DNA of 64,000 bases from Sulfuriferula sp. (GTDB lineage Bacteria > Pseudomonadota > Gammaproteobacteria > Burkholderiales > Sulfuriferulaceae). The stretch is from contig JARLJL010000009.1 of the NCBI GenBank assembly GCA_031291235.1, positions 62,001 through 126,000 of the forward strand, read 5' to 3'. How positions within the stretch are numbered: position 1 is the first letter of the stretch; every line of letters starts with the position of its first letter. The notes below the pieces were generated by a model that was not told the origin of the DNA, did no database searches, and saw only the letters and a program-made list of their open reading frames with translations. The position numbers were made by a program, and so were the translations under genes. Shown here one piece after another: positions 37,399-46,937 of the stretch.

Positions 37399-38307
37399 TC
37401 AACACTGGCCAGCCGACGATTTGATGAAGTCGACGAATGCGCGCAGCGGTGCGGGCAGGAGTCGCCGGCCAGAATAGTAGAGAAAAGGGCCCGAGAAGCG
37501 CGGCCACCAGGGTTCGAGGACCGGTTCAAGGCGACCGCTGTCGAGATGCGGTCTCAACCAATCCTCAAAAAGGTAAATGATGCCGGTACCAGCAATGGCG
37601 GCGTCGACCGCGAGGTCGGTTGCCGCGCCAACCTGCACGAGGAGCGGACCGGAAGGATCGATCTGCACCGCCTTGCCTTCGTGCTCAAACTCCCAGGGCG
37701 GCATTGCGCCACTGCTGAAGCGGCCGCGCAGGCAAGCGTGGTTCAGCAGGTCACTCGGGTGCTGAGGACGGCCGAAACGATCTAGGTAGTCGGGAGATGC
37801 GGCGGTCGCGAAGCGCTGGACGCGTGGCCCGATCGGCACCGCGATCATATCTTTTTCCAGCCGTTCGTCGTAGCGGATCCCGGCGTCACACCCCGCCGCA
37901 ATAACATCGACAAAGCTGTCGTCGGCGATCACTTCCAATCGGATCTCTGGATAAGCGGCGAGGAAGGACGGTACGATCGCTGGCAGCACCAAGCGTGCAG
38001 CACTGACTGGGACATTGAGCCTTAACGTGCCCGCCGGCCGGCTACGAAAGCCATCTACTACCTCGAGAGCGGCCTGCACCTCGTTCAAGGCGGGTCGGAG
38101 CCGTTCGAGCAAGCGTTGCCCCGCCTCGGTAGGGACCACGCTACGCGTAGTGCGATGGAATAGCCTGACACCGAGCAGGGTTTCCAACCGACGCACCGCC
38201 TCACTGAGCCCGGAAGCGCTGCCGCCACTCGCCCGTGCGCCGTCGCGAAAACCCTTGGCGTTCGCCACCGCGAGGAAGGCGTTCAAATCATTTAGGTCGA
38301 TTTCCAT
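37399..38307 (-). CDS. LysR family transcriptional regulator
   Basis: About 302 residues: N-terminal winged HTH (NDLNAFLAVANAKGFRDGARASG...GLSEAVRRLETLLGVRLFHRTTRSV) and a substrate-binding domain from ~90 with the LRLNVPVSAARLVLPAI opening typical of the CrgA/DmlR-like group. I chose ATG at 38307, directly before the HTH; the frame opens 18 codons earlier. It is divergent from an aldo/keto reductase gene, the usual LysR-target arrangement. The intergenic region has an AT-rich ATTGTAGCTAATTGT dyad that may be its operator. Confidence 0.93.
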   Translation of the reverse strand: MEIDLNDLNAFLAVANAKGFRDGARASGGSASGLSEAVRRLETLLGVRLFHRTTRSVVPTEAGQRLLERLRPALNEVQAALEVVDGFRSRPAGTLRLNVPVSAARLVLPAIVPSFLAAYPEIRLEVIADDSFVDVIAAGCDAGIRYDERLEKDMIAVPIGPRVQRFATAASPDYLDRFGRPQHPSDLLNHACLRGRFSSGAMPPWEFEHEGKAVQIDPSGPLLVQVGAATDLAVDAAIAGTGIIYLFEDWLRPHLDSGRLEPVLEPWWPRFSGPFLYYSGRRLLPAPLRAFVDFIKSSAGQC

Positions 38308-38407
38308 TGTTCTAAAAATAGCACAGCCCGTACTGATTGTAGCTAATTGTAAAACAAACACTCCGCAATTAACATGGCTTCACGTAAACCCAACAGGAGA
38401 TTCAATC

Positions 38408-39274
38408 ATGTCCAACATCGACAAATCGGAAAGCTATAAGCTCGGCAGTTACACCGTAAATCGCCTCGGCTATGGCGCTATGCAACTTGCGGGTCCTGGT
38501 GTATTCGGCCCGCCCAAGGATCGTGGAGCGGCGTTGACCGTCCTGCGCGAGGCCGTTGCGAACAAAGTAAACCACATTGATACCAGTGATTTCTATGGCC
38601 CGCACATAACCAACCAACTTATCTGTGAGGCGTTGCATCCCTATCCTGACGACCTGGTCATCGTCACCAAGGTTGGCGCCCGGCGTGGCGAGGATGGATC
38701 ATGGGTCTCGGCCTTCTCGCCCAAAGAATTGACCCAAGCGGTTCACGACAATCTCCGTAATCTGGGCGTGGATGTGCTCGATGTCGTCAATCTGCGATGC
38801 ATGTTCGACGTACATCAACCCACTGAGGGCTCGATCGAGGCGCAGCTCAACGTTTTGGCAGAACTTCAACAGCGAGGCTTGGTGCGTGACATCGGGTTAA
38901 GCAACGTTACTCCGACACAGATCGATGAAGGACGCAGTATCTGCGAAATCGTCTGCGTTCAGAATTATTACAATTTGGCCCATCGGCACGACGATGCGCT
39001 GATCGATGAACTTGCCCACAAAGATATCGCCTATGTGCCGTTCTTTCCGCTCGGCGGGTTCTCGCCACTACAATCTTCTACTCTATCGAACATTGCCAGC
39101 CGACTCGGGGTCACGCCAATGCAGGTCGCATTGGCCTGGTTGCTGCACCGGTCGCCCAACATCTTGTTGATTCCCGGCACGTCGTCAGTCACCCATCTGC
39201 GCGAGAACTTGGCCGCTGCGCATCTGACGCTATCGCCGGAAATCTTGTCGGAACTGAACGGGATCGTGTCATAA
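38408..39274 (+). CDS. Aldo/keto reductase (YdbC-like)
   Basis: A 288-residue NADPH-dependent TIM-barrel reductase. It shows GYGAMQLAG, DTSDFYGPH (catalytic Asp and Tyr), IVTKVG (catalytic Lys) and the cofactor end LLIPGTSSVTHLREN. The usual catalytic His region reads DVVNLRCMF, as in YdbC-type members, which act on pyridoxal-like or other aldehydes. ATG at 38408 follows an AGGAG site. The divergent LysR gene probably controls it. The substrate is unknown. Confidence 0.93.
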   Translation: MSNIDKSESYKLGSYTVNRLGYGAMQLAGPGVFGPPKDRGAALTVLREAVANKVNHIDTSDFYGPHITNQLICEALHPYPDDLVIVTKVGARRGEDGSWVSAFSPKELTQAVHDNLRNLGVDVLDVVNLRCMFDVHQPTEGSIEAQLNVLAELQQRGLVRDIGLSNVTPTQIDEGRSICEIVCVQNYYNLAHRHDDALIDELAHKDIAYVPFFPLGGFSPLQSSTLSNIASRLGVTPMQVALAWLLHRSPNILLIPGTSSVTHLRENLAAAHLTLSPEILSELNGIVS

Positions 39275-39767
39275 GTATGATCGCCGCAGAACCTGAAGGC
39301 TTGTTCATCATGCTAGGCAACCAGGATCTTACAGTGGCAACTACCATCACCGATGCCAGCTATGGAACGAACTCATTGTTTCAGATCGACCTACCGACAA
39401 TGGGAACGGCAGCAACCTGAGCGTGGCTGACATATGAATGGCCGGTTCCTGGAAACCGCAACCGGCAGCAAATGATCGATTGCAGACATCTGAACAGGGT
39501 ACGCTCAGGCCGACTTTGAGACAGTCGCTCTCAACGCGAATATCGTATATGGTACAAAACAGTCACCGGCAAACGACTCAAATTAACGCAAGTTGCATGC
39601 TGTTTTAGCGAGCACCAGGAAGTACAGGGGGCGGGTCTTTCATTTCACATAATTGCAAAAAAATTTGCAAAACGTAACGCTGGGCACCGCTGTTTAGTGG
39701 CGCTCAGCGTTTAGGCCGCGAAATGCTTGGCGGAAGCTGGGTGAGCAGACGCATCATTGACAGCTCC
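39275..39767. other. Gene-free region with hairpins before the TetR gene
   Basis: No supported gene in about 490 bp. Near its end, TTGCAAA...TTTGCAA and a 15-bp stem (39676-39690 with 39697-39711) lie in tandem. On the minus strand the stem is followed by a T-run, so it could terminate leftward transcription, though no minus-strand gene ends there. Likely junction or scar sequence. Confidence 0.4.
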
Positions 39768-39789
39768 AAATAGAATTGATATTCTATTT
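39768..39789. promoter_or_regulatory. Perfect 22-bp palindrome at the TetR start (probable operator)
   Basis: AAATAGAAT (39768-39776) and ATTCTATTT (39781-39789) are perfect inverted arms around TGAT, ending three bases before the regulator ATG. Position and symmetry fit an autoregulatory TetR-family operator. Confidence 0.75.
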
Positions 39790-39791
39790 TG

Positions 39792-40385
39792 ATGGTCCGA
39801 CTCGCCAAATTCACCGAAACCCAGTTCATCGAAAGCGCCATCGACTTGGCGGCGCAGTGCGGCGTTAAAGCGGTGTCAATGTCGGCGATCGCGGGCAAGA
39901 CGGGCGCGCCGATCGGTTCCATCTACCATCGCTTCGATTCGCGCGGCACAATCCTGGCGCACGCTTGGTTGCGCGTGAAAACTGATTTTCGGCAGGAAGT
40001 GGCAAGCCGCTGGCAGTGCGGCGACAGCTGGAACGCTGTTGTCGGCCTGCTTGACTGGTGCCGGCGCAAGCCCGTCTACGCGCGCTTCCTGATGCTGGAC
40101 GACGATGCGTGGATTGTCGATGCCAGCCTGTCGCTCGAGATGCTGGCCGCGCTGGAAACAGAGCAAGCCGAACTCGACGCCTGTTTTGAACACTGCGCAC
40201 TAGCATTGCAAGGCAAGGTGGATGCCGAGGCCGTCGCGCCGATGCTGCGTTTTATCCTGATCGACGGTCCCGTGGCCATCGTCAAACCCTATCTCACCAA
40301 CAATCAGCCTATTCCCGCCTGCGTGGACGTGATCTTGCGCGCCAGCCACGACGCCGTGCGCGGTTGGGCCAACCGGACCAACTGA
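39792..40385 (+). CDS. TetR/AcrR family transcriptional regulator
   Basis: About 197 residues. The N-terminal HTH (SAIDLAAQCGVKAVSMSAIAGKTGAPIGSIYHRFDSRGTIL) is a typical TetR DNA-binding domain; the C-terminal ligand domain is not specific. ATG at 39792 is preferred to the TTG one codon before. A perfect palindrome lies immediately upstream. It is one base from a methionine aminopeptidase gene in the same direction, so the two form an operon. High GC sets the pair apart from the region to its left. Confidence 0.92.
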   Translation: MVRLAKFTETQFIESAIDLAAQCGVKAVSMSAIAGKTGAPIGSIYHRFDSRGTILAHAWLRVKTDFRQEVASRWQCGDSWNAVVGLLDWCRRKPVYARFLMLDDDAWIVDASLSLEMLAALETEQAELDACFEHCALALQGKVDAEAVAPMLRFILIDGPVAIVKPYLTNNQPIPACVDVILRASHDAVRGWANRTN

Positions 40386-40386
40386 C

Positions 40387-41196
40387 ATGCGCTACTCTAC
40401 CCAGCTTGACCACGGCAAACCGATTCCGCTGTACGACGAGGCCGGCTTTGCCGCCATGCGCGTGGCCGGCCGCGTCGCCGCTGATACGCTCGACTTCATC
40501 ACGCCATACGTCAAGCCCGGCGTCTCCACGGCCGAATTGGACCGGCTGTGCGAGGAATTCATGCGCGCCGCCGGCAGCATCCCGGGCACCATCGATTACC
40601 ACGGTTATAAGCACGCCAGCTGCATCTCGGTCAACCACGTCGTCACGCACGGCGTGCCATCGGCCACCAAGATCCTGCACGCGGGCGATATCGTCAATAT
40701 CGATGTCACGCCGAAGTTCCAGGGTTGGCACGGCGACACAAGCCGCACTTACGAGGTTGGCGCCGTATCGATCCTGGCGGCGCGCGTGGTGCGCACGGCC
40801 CACGAGGCGATGATGGCGGGAATTCACAAGGTACGTCCCGGCGCCACGCTGGGCGACATCGGTGCGGCGATCGAGGCGGTGGCGCGGGCCCAAGGATTTT
40901 CGATGGTACGCGACTTTTGCGGCCACGGCATCGGCCAGGTGATGCACGATGCGCCACAGGTGCTGCACTATGGCCGCGCCGGCACCGGCATCGTCCTTGA
41001 GCCAGGCATGATCTTTACCATCGAGCCGATGGTCAACGTCGGCAGTAGCCAAGTAAAAACTTTGCCCGACAAGTGGACCACAGTCACCAAAGACCGCTCG
41101 CTGTCGGCCCAGTTCGAACATACGCTGGCGGTGACGGAAACGGGCTTCGAGATTTTTACGCTTTCGGCGCTGGCGGGAAGTTTAGCGACACAATAA
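40387..41196 (+). CDS. map: Methionine aminopeptidase type I (accessory copy)
   Basis: A 269-residue MetAP that removes the N-terminal methionine of proteins. All five metal ligands are visible: Asp in IVNIDVT, Asp in HGDTSRT, His in GHGIGQVMHD, Glu in FTIEPM and Glu in QFEHTL. It lacks an N-terminal zinc-finger extension. The pairing with a TetR regulator and the distance from rpsB-type genes mark it as an accessory copy; what it would be induced for is unknown. Confidence 0.95.
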   Translation: MRYSTQLDHGKPIPLYDEAGFAAMRVAGRVAADTLDFITPYVKPGVSTAELDRLCEEFMRAAGSIPGTIDYHGYKHASCISVNHVVTHGVPSATKILHAGDIVNIDVTPKFQGWHGDTSRTYEVGAVSILAARVVRTAHEAMMAGIHKVRPGATLGDIGAAIEAVARAQGFSMVRDFCGHGIGQVMHDAPQVLHYGRAGTGIVLEPGMIFTIEPMVNVGSSQVKTLPDKWTTVTKDRSLSAQFEHTLAVTETGFEIFTLSALAGSLATQ

Positions 41197-41296
41197 TCGC
41201 TTCCGGCGTTGCAATGCAGCCAACCTCCGAATCCATCAATACGATTTGTTGCCTATACGCTTAAAGCGCTACACCCGTTCACCCAATGAATCCACT

Positions 41297-41374
41297 ATAT
41301 TGTTCGGCAAATCCGAGGGGTGCAGGATCGAGTGTCAGACGAAGTGACAGCGGAAGCTGTTTGACAAGCAGCAT
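41297..41374 (-). pseudogene. Relic of the 5' end of a second lon-like protease gene
   Basis: Reading leftward from ATG at 41374 gives MLLVKQLPLSLRLTLDPAPL and GFAEQ, matching the intact lon-like start MPLVKLLPPQLRLTLDPAQL and GFAN. About 62 of 73 bases agree with 36769-36841, and parts of the leader beyond the ATG match too. The match ends after ~26 codons. It lies 60 bp after the stop of the GGDEF/EAL gene. It may be the scar of an insertion or of recombination with another allele. Confidence 0.8.
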
Positions 41375-41434
41375 GAGCGATTTTTTCCACGCCTGGGGAA
41401 AATACAGATGAATGGCACAACTCGATTCTGTGCA

Positions 41435-43111
41435 CTATTTGTCAAGGGATAGCATGAATTCATCCAGCGGCACGGGCTTGCTGAACAAATACCCCTGAAA
41501 GGCAGAACAGCCGAACAACTCGAGGTATTTGCGTTGTTCATCATTTTCCACACCTTCGGCGATCACCTCCAGTCCGAGCATTTTCGCCATTGCGATGATG
41601 GTGCGCACAATAGAGGCATCGTTGGGGTCGCTGGCTATGTCGCGTACAAATGACTGATCGATCTTGATCTGACTCAACGGCAAGCGTTTCAGATACTGCA
41701 GCGAAGAATAACCCGTGCCGAAATCGTCCATTGAAAACTTGACGCCCAGCGATTCTATTTGTCGCATTTTAATAACGGTGTCTTCGATTTTTTCCAGCAT
41801 CGCGCTTTCCGTCAACTCCAGCTTCAGGTGCGAAGATTTCGCACCTGTCTCATGCAGTACACGCTCTATCTGAGAGACAAAATCAGCCTCATGAAACTGC
41901 TTTGCGCTGACGTTAACCGCCAACGTCAGCTCCCGGGTCAGATCGTCATGTTGCCAGCGCGCGAGTTGCGTGCAGGCCGTTCGCAATACCCACAGTCCTA
42001 ACGGGATAATGAGGCCGGTTTCTTCGGCCAGCGGGATAAATTGAGCGGGCGATACCAGGCCGTGCTCTGGATGCGCCCAACGCACCAGCACCTCTGCCCC
42101 CAACGGACGGCGCAGGGTATCGACTTGAACCTGATAATGCAGACGGAACTGCTGCTTCTCGAGCGCAAGATGCAATTCATCAACCAGTCCGGCACGCACT
42201 TCAATAGCCAGTTGCATGGCCGAATCATAAAAACGGATAGCATTACGGCCACCCGTTTTAGCCTGATGCATCGCGGTATGGGCATAGCTGAGCAAATCTT
42301 CGGAGTTATCCTGTTGCCCGATAAATAAGACGATACCAATACTTGACGTGATGTAGCATAAACGTTCATCGAACACATAAGGCTCAGCCAGAGCGAAGCG
42401 TATCTTCTCGGCAACCATCTCGGCCTTTGCTGCCGCCTGTTCGGCATCGGCACCCAGCATTTCCAGCACGATCAGGAATTCATCGCCGCCCAGACGCGAT
42501 ACCGTATCGCCTTTGCGTACGCAAAGCTGTAGCCTTCTTGCCACTTCCACAAGCAGCAAATCGCCAACCGCATGCCCCTTGGTATCGTTAAAGATTTTAA
42601 AATGATCTAGATCGACAAACAACACTGCGCCGTACGATCCGCTACGCGAGCACGCGACGAGTACCTGACTCAGACGATCCATCAGCAGCCGACGGTTAGG
42701 CAGTTGCGTCAATGCATCATAGAATGTGATCTGATGAATTTTATCTTCGGCATCTTTCAGCGCGGTCACATCATAGAACCACCCCAAAATCGCCGGCTCA
42801 TTCTCATATTGCAGCCGGAAATAGGAAGCCAGCACCTGGATTGCACGATTACTGGAAATGTTCACCTCGATCAGTCGATCAAGCACTGGCAGTCCTTGCT
42901 CCAGTTGCAGGAAAATATCTTCATAATCCTGCGGATTCACATAGAACTGTTTTGGATCCATACCAATCACCTGATCGCACGCCGAACCAAGCGATTCGAT
43001 ATAACGCCGATTGGCAAATAAAACCCGGTGATTGGACGACGCTACGATTCGAACTGCTGTGGGGCAAGTGTCGAGTATGTAGCGACATTGTGCTTCATCG
43101 ATATAATCCAT
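41435..43111 (-). CDS. PAS-GGDEF-EAL cyclic-di-GMP protein
   Basis: A 558-residue cytoplasmic protein: N-terminal PAS-like domain (~1-120), GGDEF (~125-295) with intact RLGGDEFLIVL, and EAL (~300-550). The EAL motif reads EVLVRW, with the catalytic Glu kept, and DDFGTGYSS follows. So both synthesis and hydrolysis are possible. It is the last gene of a cheW-mcp operon and starts 6 bp after mcp. The operon is preceded by a cyclic-di-GMP riboswitch, so its product may feed back on its own expression. Confidence 0.93.
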   Translation of the reverse strand: MDYIDEAQCRYILDTCPTAVRIVASSNHRVLFANRRYIESLGSACDQVIGMDPKQFYVNPQDYEDIFLQLEQGLPVLDRLIEVNISSNRAIQVLASYFRLQYENEPAILGWFYDVTALKDAEDKIHQITFYDALTQLPNRRLLMDRLSQVLVACSRSGSYGAVLFVDLDHFKIFNDTKGHAVGDLLLVEVARRLQLCVRKGDTVSRLGGDEFLIVLEMLGADAEQAAAKAEMVAEKIRFALAEPYVFDERLCYITSSIGIVLFIGQQDNSEDLLSYAHTAMHQAKTGGRNAIRFYDSAMQLAIEVRAGLVDELHLALEKQQFRLHYQVQVDTLRRPLGAEVLVRWAHPEHGLVSPAQFIPLAEETGLIIPLGLWVLRTACTQLARWQHDDLTRELTLAVNVSAKQFHEADFVSQIERVLHETGAKSSHLKLELTESAMLEKIEDTVIKMRQIESLGVKFSMDDFGTGYSSLQYLKRLPLSQIKIDQSFVRDIASDPNDASIVRTIIAMAKMLGLEVIAEGVENDEQRKYLELFGCSAFQGYLFSKPVPLDEFMLSLDK

Positions 43112-43117
43112 TTTTAT

Positions 43118-44833
43118 TTAGAACTCTTCCCACCCTTCGTCACCGGCAGGCTTCACCGCAATCTTTTTCTGCGCATGAGGAAGCGATCTGCCGGAGAATT
43201 TGGGTACGATGGGCATCGGCCGGGTGCCTGCAATCGTTTTCATCGGGGTGTGCGACGCTTGAGGACGATGTTGTATATCGCTTAACTTGAAACGGTTGAC
43301 AACCTCTTCCAGATATCCAGCCTGATCCTGCAAGGATTTGGCGGCGGCGGCCGCTTCCTCGACCAACGCGGCATTCTGCTGGGTAGCTTCATCCATCTGG
43401 GTAACAGCCTGATTGATTTCCTCGATACCCTGGCTCTGTTCGCGGCTGGCAGCGCTGATTTCGCTCATAATGTCAGTCACGCGCTGCACGCTGGAGACCA
43501 CTTCGCTCATCGTCGTACCGGCTTGCGCAGCCTGCTTGTTGCCTTGCTCTACTTTACTGACCGAGTCGTCTATCAATAGCTTGATCTCCTTGGCCGCAGC
43601 CGCACTGCGTTGCGCCAGACTGCGGACTTCGGTTGCCACCACGGCAAAGCCGCGCCCCTGCTCACCTGCGCGCGCTGCTTCCACAGCGGCATTGAGCGCA
43701 AGGATGTTGGTTTGGAAGGCGATGCCGTCGATAACGCCGATTATGTCAGCGATCTTGCGCGCCGAGTCGTTGATCGCACTCATGGTGTTAACGACATCGG
43801 ACACTACGGCACCGCCCTTGCCGGCCACTTCGGAAGCGGTTTCAGCAAGCTGGTTAGCCTGACGGGCATTGTCGGCGTTTTGTTTGACGGTACTGGTAAG
43901 CTCTTCCATCGCGGAGGCAGTTTCCTCCAGCGAGCCGGCCTGGGATTCGGTGCGATTGGAAAGATCCAGATTACCGGCGGCGATCTGGCCTGACGCCGAG
44001 GCGATGGATTCGGTGCCATTACGCACTTCGCCGACGATATCAACCAGACTTGCATTCATGTTTTTCAGTGCCTGCAACAGTTGGCCGAACTCATTGGTCG
44101 AATCGGCTTCGATGCGCTGGGTCAAATCCCCCGCAGCAACATTACTGGCGATCAGTATCGCTTCTTCCAGCGGACGGGAGATGGCGCGAATCAGGAACAT
44201 GCCGAAGAATGCTGCGAGCAATACGCCCAGCACGATGGCGCCGATAGCGATGTATTTGCTCATGCTGTAAGCCTGCTGCGATTTGTCGTATTCCGCCTTG
44301 GCGATATCGAGCTGGAGCTTGATCAAATTATTGACATTATCTCTGACCGGTTCAAAATCAGCAGGCAGTACCGCCACTATCAAGCGTTTGGCTTCTTCTA
44401 TATTATTATTTTTGAGTGCTGCCAAAGCCGGCTGCAAACCTTCACTCTGGTATTTCTGGCGCGCTTCATTCAACTTGTCTGCCAATTTTTTCTCATCGGG
44501 CGTTTGTGAAGTCGCCTGATAGGCATCCCAATTTTTGTTTACCAGCTTGATAAAAAACGTCAGATCGGCAATTCCTTTCCGGATATGCGCCTCGTCCGGT
44601 TCTATGATGACATTGGCAATCGACAGGCGACTGCTTATCAAGCCCCTCACTACTTTATCCAGGTGTCCGAGCGCAACTGTGCGGTCTTCATATACGGTTC
44701 TCAGGGATTCGTTGGCGTTGACCTGATTGTATAACCCGAAACTGCCGATTGCGATCAGCAACAACGACAGGAAGCCGATGACACTAACCAGCAGCGTTTT
44801 AATTTTGACGTTCTTTAACATGCTCTTCCTCAT
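43118..44833 (-). CDS. Methyl-accepting chemotaxis protein
   Basis: A 571-residue chemoreceptor: transmembrane helix ~10-31, periplasmic four-helix bundle (~32-190), second helix ~192-212, HAMP, and the conserved signalling tip with [27 protein letters not shown] and [15 protein letters not shown]. The C-terminus ends in WEEF, like the NWETF-type pentapeptide that tethers CheR/CheB, so it is probably an adaptation-competent Tar/Tsr-like receptor. The ligand is unknown. It follows cheW in the operon. Confidence 0.96.
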   Translation of the reverse strand: MRKSMLKNVKIKTLLVSVIGFLSLLLIAIGSFGLYNQVNANESLRTVYEDRTVALGHLDKVVRGLISSRLSIANVIIEPDEAHIRKGIADLTFFIKLVNKNWDAYQATSQTPDEKKLADKLNEARQKYQSEGLQPALAALKNNNIEEAKRLIVAVLPADFEPVRDNVNNLIKLQLDIAKAEYDKSQQAYSMSKYIAIGAIVLGVLLAAFFGMFLIRAISRPLEEAILIASNVAAGDLTQRIEADSTNEFGQLLQALKNMNASLVDIVGEVRNGTESIASASGQIAAGNLDLSNRTESQAGSLEETASAMEELTSTVKQNADNARQANQLAETASEVAGKGGAVVSDVVNTMSAINDSARKIADIIGVIDGIAFQTNILALNAAVEAARAGEQGRGFAVVATEVRSLAQRSAAAAKEIKLLIDDSVSKVEQGNKQAAQAGTTMSEVVSSVQRVTDIMSEISAASREQSQGIEEINQAVTQMDEATQQNAALVEEAAAAAKSLQDQAGYLEEVVNRFKLSDIQHRPQASHTPMKTIAGTRPMPIVPKFSGRSLPHAQKKIAVKPAGDEGWEEF

Positions 44834-44898
44834 TTGAATTTGTTATAAAGTGCTATGAAATCCGGTTTGATAATCGCTGAAACTGCTGAACTCAATTT

Positions 44899-45396
44899 CT
44901 ATCCGTCAGCCATCTCGACCAATAATCCCATCTCGCTGCCCGACATCAATTTATCGATATCGACAAGGATCAGCATGCGATCATCCACCGCCCCCAAACC
45001 GGTCAGATAGCCGGTATCAAGGACATTGGTCATCGCTGGCGCCGGCTTGATTTGTTCCGGGCTGAGGGTAATGACGTCAGACACGCTGTCTACTACCATT
45101 CCAACAACGCGACCGCCGATATTCAGAATAATCACGACGGTTAAGTTATGATATTCAGCCTCACCCAGATTAAATTTAATGCGCATATCCACTATCGGGA
45201 CAATCAGGCCACGCAAATTAATGATGCCTTTAATAAAATCCGGCACATTGGCAATGCTCGTCGGGCTTTCATAACCGCGAATTTCCTGCACTTTGAGGAT
45301 ATCGATACCGTATTCTTCATTGCCCAGCGTAAATGCCAGAAACTCGAAACCTGCCGCATTCGGTAAGCGGCTATCCGTGTGCATACTGTTTTGCAT
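44899..45396 (-). CDS. cheW: Chemotaxis coupling protein CheW
   Basis: A 165-residue CheW that links receptors to the CheA kinase. It shows [40 protein letters not shown] and [16 protein letters not shown] precedes the ATG. No cheA or other core genes are in the window, so this operon is an accessory chemotaxis locus. A cyclic-di-GMP riboswitch lies in its leader. Confidence 0.96.
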   Translation of the reverse strand: MQNSMHTDSRLPNAAGFEFLAFTLGNEEYGIDILKVQEIRGYESPTSIANVPDFIKGIINLRGLIVPIVDMRIKFNLGEAEYHNLTVVIILNIGGRVVGMVVDSVSDVITLSPEQIKPAPAMTNVLDTGYLTGLGAVDDRMLILVDIDKLMSGSEMGLLVEMADG

Positions 45397-45546
45397 TGCT
45401 ATCCTTTATATTCAGCAAATCATGTTTCACAATCAATTGAATAAACCGACAAGCAAAGCAACGATAGCCTCAAGCACCGCAGAGGCAGTACATTTTTAAT
45501 CCGGTCTTGGGGAGGGGAGCAACAGAATTGAGGAATGCAGAAATAT

Positions 45547-45565
45547 GGCGTACCTTGGGTACGCC
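45547..45565 (-). terminator. Hairpin of the riboswitch expression platform
   Basis: GGCGTACC and GGTACGCC pair perfectly around a 3-nt loop, immediately downstream of the aptamer. The following bases (ATATTTC) are only weakly T-rich, so this may be a weak terminator or another switching stem. Confidence 0.5.
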
Positions 45566-45657
45566 TTCAGCAGTCTCGCTATCCTGGGGTCGTACCCGTT
45601 AGACCGAAAACTTTGCGTCCCTGACTTTCGCACAGGTTTGCCTTTATTGTGTGTTTA
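45566..45657 (-). ncRNA. Cyclic-di-GMP-I (GEMM) riboswitch
   Basis: Read on the minus strand, the leader of cheW has the conserved GEMM-I order: GGCAAACC, a GAAA tetraloop in GCGAAAG, GGGACGCAAAG, GGTCTAA, then AGGATAGCGAGACTGC. The CCTG/CAGG stem around the GAAA loop closes. These match the tetraloop/receptor and ligand-contact blocks of the class I aptamer. A TAGAAT -10-like box lies at about 45672-45677, just before it. Downstream genes are cheW, mcp and a GGDEF/EAL gene. Confidence 0.93.
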
Positions 45658-45802
45658 ACACAGTGAAACGGATTCTACAGTAATCTTTGCCTAATTTGTA
45701 ACAAGCAAATATTGGAAACCAACATTATTTACCGGCAATATTCAGGTACAAAACCGTGTTCCGGGCTGAGTGCCGATGCTTACGCCTGCATGCCCCTGCC
45801 TG

Positions 45803-46864
45803 CTACAGCCACTTCTTGTGCTTGAAAAACAGATACATCCCCACTCCGACCAGCACCATCAGCACTATCGTGCCTTGCAGGCCGTAAGGCCAATCGAGTT
45901 CGGGAAAGTTGCGAAAATTCATGCCGAATACGCCGACGATAAAAGTGAGCGGCAGGAAGATACTGGAAAACAGGGTGAGCACTTTCATGATCTCATTGGT
46001 GCGGTTACTGATGCTGGACAAGTACACGTCCTGCATACTCGACAGCATGTCGCGGTAGGTATCGATGCTGTCGGTGACGCGGATCACATGGTCGTGCAGG
46101 TCGCGCAGAAACAACTCGGTGCCGTCGTGTATCAGCGGCGATTCGTCGCGCTGCATGGAGGCAACCACGTCGCGCAGCGGCCATATTGATTTGCGCAGAA
46201 AGATGAGCTCCTGACGCAGCTTGTGAATACTGCGCAAGGTTTCCGGTTTGGGATGTTTGGCCAGTATCGCTTCCAGCGTTGTGATGCGGTCACCGATTTT
46301 TTCCAGTACGTCGAAATAGCGGTCGACCACCGAATCCATCAATGCGTAGGCGGTGTAATCGGATTTCGATTTGCGGATGCGGCTGGCGTTTTTGCGGATG
46401 CGCTCGCGTAGCGGATCGAACATGTCGCCGGGCCGCTCCTGAAACGAAATCACGTAATTTGCGCCCAGCACCAGGCTTAATTGCTCGACGACGATTTCGT
46501 TTTTATCGCTGTCGAAATCGAGCATTTTAAGTACGAAAAACAGATACTCGCCGTAATCCTCGTACTTGGGGCGCTGATCGGTATGCAGAATATCTTCAAG
46601 CATCAGCGGGTGAAACCCCAGTATCTTGCCGAAACTTTCCAGCAAGCCGGGCGTTTGCACATCGTCGACATTGATCCAGGTTACCGTCTGCGCATCGGTA
46701 AACGGCAGGCATTCGGCTATATCATGAACGATGTTTTCCACCACATGCTGTTCGTCGAAATCGAACAACATAACCCGCGCATCCTGCGTGGGGGGTTGAT
46801 CTGCGGCGTAAACCAGTGTGCCTGGCGGCATGCCGGATTTGTGAGCGTGCTTTTTATGTCGCAT
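45803..46864 (-). CDS. corA: Magnesium/cobalt transporter CorA
   Basis: A 353-residue CorA-type channel for Mg2+ (and Co2+). It has the large N-terminal cytoplasmic domain, the long stalk helix and two C-terminal membrane helices with the signature GMN in GVFGMNF, followed by a basic tail (FFKHKKWL). It stands alone, between the riboswitch leader and the yceI operon. No Mg-sensing leader was seen. Confidence 0.95.
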   Translation of the reverse strand: MRHKKHAHKSGMPPGTLVYAADQPPTQDARVMLFDFDEQHVVENIVHDIAECLPFTDAQTVTWINVDDVQTPGLLESFGKILGFHPLMLEDILHTDQRPKYEDYGEYLFFVLKMLDFDSDKNEIVVEQLSLVLGANYVISFQERPGDMFDPLRERIRKNASRIRKSKSDYTAYALMDSVVDRYFDVLEKIGDRITTLEAILAKHPKPETLRSIHKLRQELIFLRKSIWPLRDVVASMQRDESPLIHDGTELFLRDLHDHVIRVTDSIDTYRDMLSSMQDVYLSSISNRTNEIMKVLTLFSSIFLPLTFIVGVFGMNFRNFPELDWPYGLQGTIVLMVLVGVGMYLFFKHKKWL

Positions 46865-46937
46865 AACATCGGATAAGGGTCAGGATGAGCTATCCTAGCA
46901 CGGACTTGCGTCAGGCTGAACCGGTAGACAATCTCGC

